16,991 nt of DNA from CAZRIZ01 sp964625885. GTDB taxonomy: Bacteria > Patescibacteriota > Saccharimonadia > Saccharimonadales > Saccharimonadaceae. Shown here one piece after another: positions 12,204 through 16,991 of the stretch (position 1 is its first letter; the number at the start of each line of letters is the position of its first letter). The stretch lies in contig CAZVBM010000015.1 in assembly GCA_964625885.1 (NCBI GenBank), positions 1 through 16,991 on the forward strand, given 5' to 3'. A model generated the notes under the pieces. It searched no databases. It was given only the letters and a program-made list of their open reading frames with translations, and had not been told where the DNA came from. The position numbers were made by a program, and so were the translations under genes.

Positions 12204-15200
12204 TTTTTAAGACAACCGATGAGTCACCTAAAAGCTGCTTCAACGAGTCCACCAGAACATCCGAACCATCAACTCGAAATGGCAGCCGAATTGCCGAGCG
12301 ATTTTCCTCGCCAATCACCAGAATAACCTGATGTGAACCATTATTTTCCTGACAATATTGGCGAATCTGTTCTAGCTCAGCAGTCTTATAATTATCGCTC
12401 AGCTTTAAGTAAAGCGTAGTTGATGCAGCTTCGGGCTGATCATTCTTAACTGACGATTTGACTGCAGGTTTTTTAAGCCTCTTGGGTTTCTGCCGCATCG
12501 TCTCGGGCAGGTATTCTTTATTAATCTTTAGGTGTCGCTTGTCACGCCAAGTTGGCTCGTAAGCCCTAATTGTTTCTTCAGTCAACTCAACAATTTCATT
12601 AGCAATCACCTTGGACTCAGCCAAATCACCTTCGCGATTCTTTGAATTGACTCGCCCCTTAACGGTAACAATTTTATCAACCGCTAAAATATCCTTGTAT
12701 TCTTCAAAAACTCTCGGAAAAACAATCACTTCAATTGATGCCACTTTGTCCTCAACCGTCATGAAAGCCATCTTGTCGCCTTTTTTAGTTAGGAGTTCAC
12801 GAAATTGCGAAATCGTGCCACCAATCGTAACCTCTCGACCATCATGCTCACTAATCAGTTGAGAGATATCGTTAGTCTGTTCTTTTAAGTAACGCTCAAA
12901 TTTGTCGAGTGGATGAGCACTAACGTACAGACCAAGCAACTCGCGCTCCCACATTAGTCTCTCACGATCAGTTGCTTTAATTTCGGTTGGCTTCAGTTCC
13001 AATTCTGGCATCGCCTCACCCAGAGCGCCAAATAAATCAGCCTGACCGCTCAAAGTATCGCGCGCCGATTTAGACATGTAATTTTGAATCAATTCAAGAT
13101 TTTCTAAAATATCCGAGCGATCAGCGAAATCATCAAAAGCGCCAGTTTTCGTCAGCGCCTCCCAAGCTTTACGGTTAAACTTACTACCAGCCATACGCTT
13201 GGCAAAATCAGCAATTGAAGTAAACTTACCATGCGCCTTACGCTCCTCCGTCACCTCGTCGACTACTGCCATGCCAACGCCCTTAACCGCCGCCATACCA
13301 AAACGAATTTTATTAGTACCAGGCACAATCGCAAACTCAGCAAATGATTCATTAATACTTGGCGCCAACACCTCTATGCCGGCTCGATTGCATTCGGAAA
13401 TCATCATCGCCAAACGCTCCGTATCATCACGTGCATTGGTCATAAGCGCCGCCATGAAAGCGCTTGTGTAGTTAGCTTTTAGATAAGCCGTCCAGTAGGC
13501 AACCAGAGCGTAACAAGCTGCGTGCGACTTATTGAAACAGTAATTAGCAAACTCTTCGAGCTGCGTCCAGAACTTCTCGGCCACACGTGGATCAGCACCA
13601 CCATGTTTAACCGCGCCATCAACGAACTCGACTTTCATCTGCTTCATGAGATCAATTTTCTTTTTACCAACCGCCTTACGCAACGTGTCAGCTTGACCAC
13701 CAGTAAAACCGCACCAATCTTTCGATATCTGCATAAACTGTTCTTGGTAGACTAAAATACCATAGGTGTTTTTTAGCGCTGGCTCCATGGCTGGATCGAG
13801 ATAAGTAATTTTCTCTTGACCATGCTTACGCTTAATAAAACTCTCAATAAACTGCATTGGCCCTGGGCGATACAGCGCTACCATGGCGATAATATCCTCA
13901 AATTTATCCGGCTGAAGTTCGCGCAGATATTTTTTCATACCAGCCGATTCTAACTGGAACACACCAGTTGTATCGCCACGCTGAAAAAGCTTGAATGTTT
14001 CTGGGTCATCAAGCGTTAATTTACTAACATCAATATCTTTTTTATAAACTTTACGAATAATTCGTAGCGTGTTGTTAATAATTGTTAGGTTTGATAAACC
14101 CAGGAAATCCATCTTAAGCAAACCGATTTCCTCAATCTCACCCATCGGGAACTGAGTAGCGATTACGCCTTTCTGCGCTCGCTCTAGCGGCACGTATTTA
14201 ACCAGATCATCTGGCGCTACCACCACACCACAAGCGTGAACACCATGTGAACGAATTGTCCCCTCTAGCCGTATAGCATAATCGATAATTTCTTTAGACC
14301 TGGCGTTGGTCTTGTATTCATTCTTTAAATCTGGATCTTCCTGGATGCTTTTCGCTAGCGGTATATGCCGTCCCTGCACAAGCGACGGAATCATTTTACT
14401 CAAACGATCAGCCTCGGCATATGGCACTTCAAGCACGCGCGCTACGTCACGCACCGCTTGACGCGCCGCCATCTTACCAAAAGTACCGATGTTTGAGACC
14501 CGCTCCACGCCATATTTTTCAACACAATACCGCACCACTTCGTCGCGACGGTCATCTTGAATATCAATATCAATATCTGGCATGCTGATGCGGTCGGGGT
14601 TTAAAAAGCGCTCAAATAACAAATCGTACTTTAGCGGATCGAGATCGGTAATACCTGTGCAGTAAGAAATAATCGAGCCAGCCGCCGAGCCACGCCCTGG
14701 ACCAAAGACAATGCCTTGTGACTTACCCCAGTTGATAAAGTCTTGTACGATCAAGAAGTAGCCATTGTACTTCATGCCGTCAATCACGCCTAATTCATAT
14801 TTTAAACGCTCAGCACGCTCATCCCCAATCAACTCTTCCACCTGTTTGATTGAAAGAGGCCTGGCATCAAACTCTTCCGCCGTCATGCCGCCGTAACGAA
14901 TCGCCGCACCACGATAGGTTAATTTATCAAGATAGGCCTTGTCGCTAGTTTCACCCTCGGGTAGCGGAAATTGTGGAATCAAGATATGCCCAAGCTCAAT
15001 TTCTAAATCGCAACGATCAGCAATCCGCTTAGTGTTTTTAATCGCCTCCGAAAACTCCTCGCCCCAGCGCTCAATGATATCTTTTGGGTTAGTGTAATAA
15101 AGCTCAAAATCTTTCAGTGACATGCGCCTCTCATCGCTCAGGAAAGCGCCTGTACCCACACAGAGCAGTATCTCGTGTGTTTGACGGTCGACCAAGTCTA

Positions 15201-15894
15201 GATAATGACCGTCACAAGTCACTACTAGTGGTAAGTCAAGCTCTTTGGACAGCTTGACCAGCCCTTCATTAACAATCGCTTGGTCTTTAAACGGCGCTGG
15301 CGATTTGGGGTGGCCGTGGTCTTGCATTTCTAAATAAAATCGATCGCCAAAAACTTCTTTATACCATTTGGTCAACTTCTTGGCACCAGCGTAGTCGTTG
15401 TTACGCAGGCGCATAGCGATTTCACCACTACCACAACCAGATAAACAAATGATGCCTTCGTTGTGTTCTTTTAAAATATCGTGATCAATCCGCGCTCGGT
15501 AGTAATACCCCTCGATGTTGGCCTGCGACGACAAATACATCAGATTGCGATAGCCGGTAGCGTTCATTGCCAGAAGCGTTAAGTGATAGCGAACTTTGTC
15601 AAATTGCGGGTCGCGGTCTGTCATCTTGCGCGCTGCCACGTAGGTCTCAATCCCTAAAATTGGTTTTATACCAGCGTCACGCGCCGTTTTATAGGTGTCG
15701 AGCACGCCACTCATCGTACCGTGGTCAGTAATCGCCACCGCCTCCATGCCGAATTCTTTGGTGCGATTGATCAACTCATCGACTTTCGTCATGCCGTCCA
15801 AGACACTGTAGTGAGTGTGGTTGTGCAAATGCACAAAATCCGCTGGCGTTAAGCCATGCGGTCCGACAAATTTTTCAGTCGCCTTCTCTCCCAT
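12193..15894 (-). CDS. dnaE: DNA polymerase III alpha subunit
   Basis: The replicative polymerase, 1233 residues against 1160 in E. coli. Order: PHP domain (about 18-290), palm with the catalytic Asp pair in PDIDIDI (439-445, D442 and D444), then LESAGMKKYLRELQPD and ALYRPGPMQF with the third-Asp region, fingers (QADTLRKAVGKKK, FNKSHAACYA), the beta-clamp motif QADLF (951-955), and an OB fold (about 1022-1095). A basic linker (RQKPKRLKKP) precedes a small C-terminal domain. The PHP metal ligands look complete: H24, H26, H58, E83, H104, C154, D228, H230, where E. coli is degenerate. ATG 15892-15894 has no Shine-Dalgarno and lies 11 bases after a -10 box. The stop TAG lies inside the convergent trmH-type gene. 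Confidence 0.97.
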   Translation of the reverse strand: MGEKATEKFVGPHGLTPADFVHLHNHTHYSVLDGMTKVDELINRTKEFGMEAVAITDHGTMSGVLDTYKTARDAGIKPILGIETYVAARKMTDRDPQFDKVRYHLTLLAMNATGYRNLMYLSSQANIEGYYYRARIDHDILKEHNEGIICLSGCGSGEIAMRLRNNDYAGAKKLTKWYKEVFGDRFYLEMQDHGHPKSPAPFKDQAIVNEGLVKLSKELDLPLVVTCDGHYLDLVDRQTHEILLCVGTGAFLSDERRMSLKDFELYYTNPKDIIERWGEEFSEAIKNTKRIADRCDLEIELGHILIPQFPLPEGETSDKAYLDKLTYRGAAIRYGGMTAEEFDARPLSIKQVEELIGDERAERLKYELGVIDGMKYNGYFLIVQDFINWGKSQGIVFGPGRGSAAGSIISYCTGITDLDPLKYDLLFERFLNPDRISMPDIDIDIQDDRRDEVVRYCVEKYGVERVSNIGTFGKMAARQAVRDVARVLEVPYAEADRLSKMIPSLVQGRHIPLAKSIQEDPDLKNEYKTNARSKEIIDYAIRLEGTIRSHGVHACGVVVAPDDLVKYVPLERAQKGVIATQFPMGEIEEIGLLKMDFLGLSNLTIINNTLRIIRKVYKKDIDVSKLTLDDPETFKLFQRGDTTGVFQLESAGMKKYLRELQPDKFEDIIAMVALYRPGPMQFIESFIKRKHGQEKITYLDPAMEPALKNTYGILVYQEQFMQISKDWCGFTGGQADTLRKAVGKKKIDLMKQMKVEFVDGAVKHGGADPRVAEKFWTQLEEFANYCFNKSHAACYALVAYWTAYLKANYTSAFMAALMTNARDDTERLAMMISECNRAGIEVLAPSINESFAEFAIVPGTNKIRFGMAAVKGVGMAVVDEVTEERKAHGKFTSIADFAKRMAGSKFNRKAWEALTKTGAFDDFADRSDILENLELIQNYMSKSARDTLSGQADLFGALGEAMPELELKPTEIKATDRERLMWERELLGLYVSAHPLDKFERYLKEQTNDISQLISEHDGREVTIGGTISQFRELLTKKGDKMAFMTVEDKVASIEVIVFPRVFEEYKDILAVDKIVTVKGRVNSKNREGDLAESKVIANEIVELTEETIRAYEPTWRDKRHLKINKEYLPETMRQKPKRLKKPAVKSSVKNDQPEAASTTLYLKLSDNYKTAELEQIRQYCQENNGSHQVILVIGEENRSAIRLPFRVDGSDVLVDSLKQLLGDSSVVLKTKY

Positions 15895-15905
15895 AACTAT
15901 CTTTA

Positions 15906-15934
15906 ATTATACACAAGAAATTGGTAAATCTTAA
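15906..15934 (-). promoter_or_regulatory. Probable dnaE promoter with a very short leader
   Basis: On the minus strand TTAAGA (15929-15934, 4 of 6), a 17-base spacer, and a perfect TATAAT (15906-15911). Only 11 bases separate the -10 from ATG 15894, so the predicted leader is about 4 bases and cannot hold a ribosome binding site. The promoter starts nine bases beyond the terminator of the upstream membrane gene. Confidence 0.6.
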
Positions 15935-15942
15935 GCCAAAGA

Positions 15943-15968
15943 AAAGACGGGTTAGATAGCCCGTCTTT
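15943..15968 (-). terminator. Intrinsic terminator of the KPA-tail membrane protein gene
   Basis: A nine-base perfect stem, AAAGACGGG (15943-15951) with CCCGTCTTT (15960-15968), encloses an eight-base loop. On the minus strand it continues into TTTTCTTT. It begins 11 bases after the stop codon at 15979 and insulates dnaE from that gene. Confidence 0.85.
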
Positions 15969-15978
15969 ATGGTTGATT

Positions 15979-16812
15979 TTATTTAGCTGGTTCGCTACCA
16001 GCCTTTGGCTGGCACTTCGGGCCAGGCTTAGCTCCAGGATTACTCCCGGGCTTCTTAGCCACAGGCTTGTTTGTAGAACTGGGCTCAGCCTTGGGCTTAT
16101 CAGCCACTGGCTTTTTAGGCTCAGGTTTAGCCACTGGCTTTTTGGCTGCCAAAGGCGTTCTCGGCTGCCGCTTAGCAGCCGCTGGCTTTTTAGCGGACTC
16201 CGCTTTCTTGGCAGGCTCTGCGCTAGCAGACACAGACGGCGGCTCTTTAGCCACAGACTTCGTGTCCGCTGGCGGCTCAGTTGTCGCCTCAGGTTTTGGC
16301 TTAGGCGGCGCTTCAGGCGCTGGTTCCGGTCTGGACTTCTTGGGCCAGCCCTTCTTCGTAATTACGAAGCGATCAACCGCCACTACGGCAATAGTGGCCA
16401 AGATCCAAAGCCAAATTCGGGCATTGAACGCAAAGACGAGAATGTTCGCCAATACGATCAATGCGTTAAACTTGACCAAACCCCTCCACGACTCCTTCAT
16501 TGTTGCCTCCGCCTTCTTGTCAGAAGGCTCAGGCATCATGAGCGCAGTCAAAGTCAGAGCCAAAGCGCTGATGTCCAGCAGAATCATCGCCACCCCGTCG
16601 ACCCAGGATCGCTCAAAGAACGACACAAGGACCACAAGGAAGGCCGTGATAACAACAGACACGTTAGACATAGCCCAGGCCGCTTCTATGTTGTCGCTCA
16701 CCGATTTATTGGGCAATTCGCTCTTCATAAAACCCTCATTAACCCGATTCCACCACTTTCTTGCCCCCTCAGGCAACCAATCGTTCAGCCATTTCTTAAG
16801 ATTATCAACCAT
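15979..16812 (-). CDS. Unrecognised four-helix membrane protein with a Lys/Pro/Ala-rich tail
   Basis: I do not recognise a family. The 277-residue protein has an amphipathic, Trp-rich start (WLNDWLPEGARKWWNR, 8-23), four probable membrane segments (about 50-66, 72-92, 113-129, 131-149), and from about 155 a low-complexity tail of Lys, Pro, Ala, Glu and Ser. KKPVA occurs at 224-228 and 233-237, with KPVAKKP at 249-255. Basic residues flank the segments so that both ends should face the cytoplasm. The tail resembles histone-H1-like or TonB-like linkers, which is a likeness of composition only. The gene stands alone: a perfect promoter (16867-16895), GGAGGTG nine bases before ATG (16822-16828), and its own terminator. 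High expression is likely. Its codons (many CTG, GCG, GTG) look more GC-rich than most neighbours. Open frames on the opposite strand are composition artefacts. Confidence 0.85.
   Translation of the reverse strand: MVDNLKKWLNDWLPEGARKWWNRVNEGFMKSELPNKSVSDNIEAAWAMSNVSVVITAFLVVLVSFFERSWVDGVAMILLDISALALTLTALMMPEPSDKKAEATMKESWRGLVKFNALIVLANILVFAFNARIWLWILATIAVVAVDRFVITKKGWPKKSRPEPAPEAPPKPKPEATTEPPADTKSVAKEPPSVSASAEPAKKAESAKKPAAAKRQPRTPLAAKKPVAKPEPKKPVADKPKAEPSSTNKPVAKKPGSNPGAKPGPKCQPKAGSEPAK
16102..16143. repeat. Short direct repeat inside the Lys/Pro/Ala tail
   Basis: The 15 bases AGCCACTGGCTTTTT occur at 16102-16116 and 16129-16143, a 27-base (nine-codon) period encoding the KKPVA units of the tail. 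A third imperfect relative lies near 16177-16191. Such repeats allow tail length to vary by slippage or recombination. Confidence 0.6.
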
Positions 16813-16866
16813 TTAAAAGAGCACCTCCCTTTTTCTTAGGCCGCTTGAAGCAACCCTATACCTCTT

Positions 16867-16895
16867 ATTATACCAAATTTGCATCAATTTGTCAA
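16867..16895 (-). promoter_or_regulatory. Perfect consensus housekeeping promoter of the membrane protein gene
   Basis: On the minus strand TTGACA (16890-16895), a 17-base spacer and TATAAT (16867-16872): both hexamers match the sigma-70 consensus at every position. The predicted start is near 16860, giving a leader of about 48 bases. The spacer holds a dyad, CAAATT (16874-16879) and AATTTG (16886-16891), which could be an operator. Confidence 0.85.
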
Positions 16896-16916
16896 TAACC
16901 ACCACTGAGCCAGTAG

Positions 16917-16940
16917 AAAAGCGGGTCTTTCGACCCGCTT
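16917..16940 (-). terminator. Intrinsic terminator of the gene entering from the right edge
   Basis: A nine-base perfect stem, AAGCGGGTC (16919-16927) with GACCCGCTT (16932-16940), closes on a four-base loop that reads GAAA on the minus strand, a stable GNRA tetraloop. It is followed by a short T run (16917-16920). It lies seven bases after the stop codon at 16948. Confidence 0.85.
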
Positions 16941-16947
16941 CAAATGG

Positions 16948-16991
16948 TTAGCCTTTGCCTGATGAGCCTAAGCCCTTAGCCTTTTCTTTAC
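16948..16991 (-). CDS. C-terminal tail of an unidentified gene (cut by window edge)
   Basis: On the minus strand the frame starting at 16989 reads KEKAKGLGSSGKG and then TAA (16948-16950); the other two frames stop earlier or lead nowhere. The terminator seven bases downstream supports a real gene end. Thirteen basic, glycine-rich residues are too few to name the protein. Confidence 0.6.
   Translation of the reverse strand, partial: KEKAKGLGSSGKG

Noticed and set aside
15973..16839. Long plus-strand open frames opposite the Lys/Pro/Ala-tail gene
   Set aside because: Their Arg/Leu/Ser-rich products mirror the biased codons of the minus-strand gene. The minus frame has promoter, ribosome site, membrane segments and terminator; the plus frames have none.
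1..16991. Recoded TGA (glycine, as in some other CPR lineages)
   Set aside because: TGA terminates the nuclease, aminopeptidase and RNase HII-YraN genes at sensible points, and no in-frame TGA is needed inside any recognised gene.
1..16991. CRISPR arrays, tRNAs, insertion sequences, phage or toxin-antitoxin loci
   Set aside because: No regular spaced repeats, cloverleaf-like segments, transposase or integrase motifs were seen; gaps between genes are short and mostly filled by promoters and terminators.

Overview
The window reads as ordinary chromosome from a small-genome bacterium, most likely a Candidatus Saccharibacteria (TM7) or related Patescibacteria/CPR lineage. That placement is inferred from protein features (RNase J with a long basic N-terminal extension, an RNase HII-YraN fusion, a PilB ATPase lacking its cysteine zinc motif, an actinobacterial-style secreted HNH nuclease), not from a marker-gene tree. 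TGA is used as a normal stop by three genes, so the genetic code is standard. No rRNA, tRNA, CRISPR array, insertion sequence or phage gene was seen.

Layout. Bases 1-686 (minus) hold the 5' part of nusA. It diverges from an RNase J gene (944-2965, plus), which is followed one base later by a COG0523/CobW-type GTPase with a histidine-rich metal loop. A membrane-anchored DUF1524 HNH nuclease (3952-4680, minus) converges on the GTPase and overlaps its 3' end. Next come a short-chain dehydrogenase with foreign-looking codon usage (4774-5487, plus) and an M1 aminopeptidase (5534-8026, plus). The minus-strand set read from 9950 down to 7969 is rplS, a hairpin terminator, a membrane-anchored thioredoxin-like protein and an RNase HII-YraN fusion. 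A PilB/GspE-type ATPase (10016-11647, minus) diverges from a small SpoU/TrmH rRNA/tRNA methyltransferase (11700-12203, plus). DNA polymerase III alpha, dnaE (12193-15894, minus), follows. A self-contained unit (15943-16895, minus) encodes an unrecognised four-helix membrane protein with a Lys/Pro/Ala tail, behind a perfect consensus promoter. The last 44 bases are the C-terminal tail of another minus-strand gene and its terminator.

Most genes are informational: transcription elongation (NusA), RNA decay (RNase J), ribosome (L19, methyltransferase), replication and repair (DnaE, RNase HII, YraN). The accessory functions fit a host-associated lifestyle: secreted nuclease, peptidase, pilus ATPase and cell-surface redox protein.

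Two modes of translation start are visible. nusA, RNase J, the dehydrogenase, rplS, the thioredoxin gene and the 16812 membrane gene have Shine-Dalgarno leaders. The HNH nuclease, aminopeptidase, pilB and trmH have an extended -10 box (TGN plus TACAAT or TAAAAT) only 6-8 bases before ATG and no Shine-Dalgarno, which predicts leaderless mRNAs; dnaE is similar with 11 bases. All three convergent gene pairs overlap at their 3' ends, leaving no room for a terminator between them.
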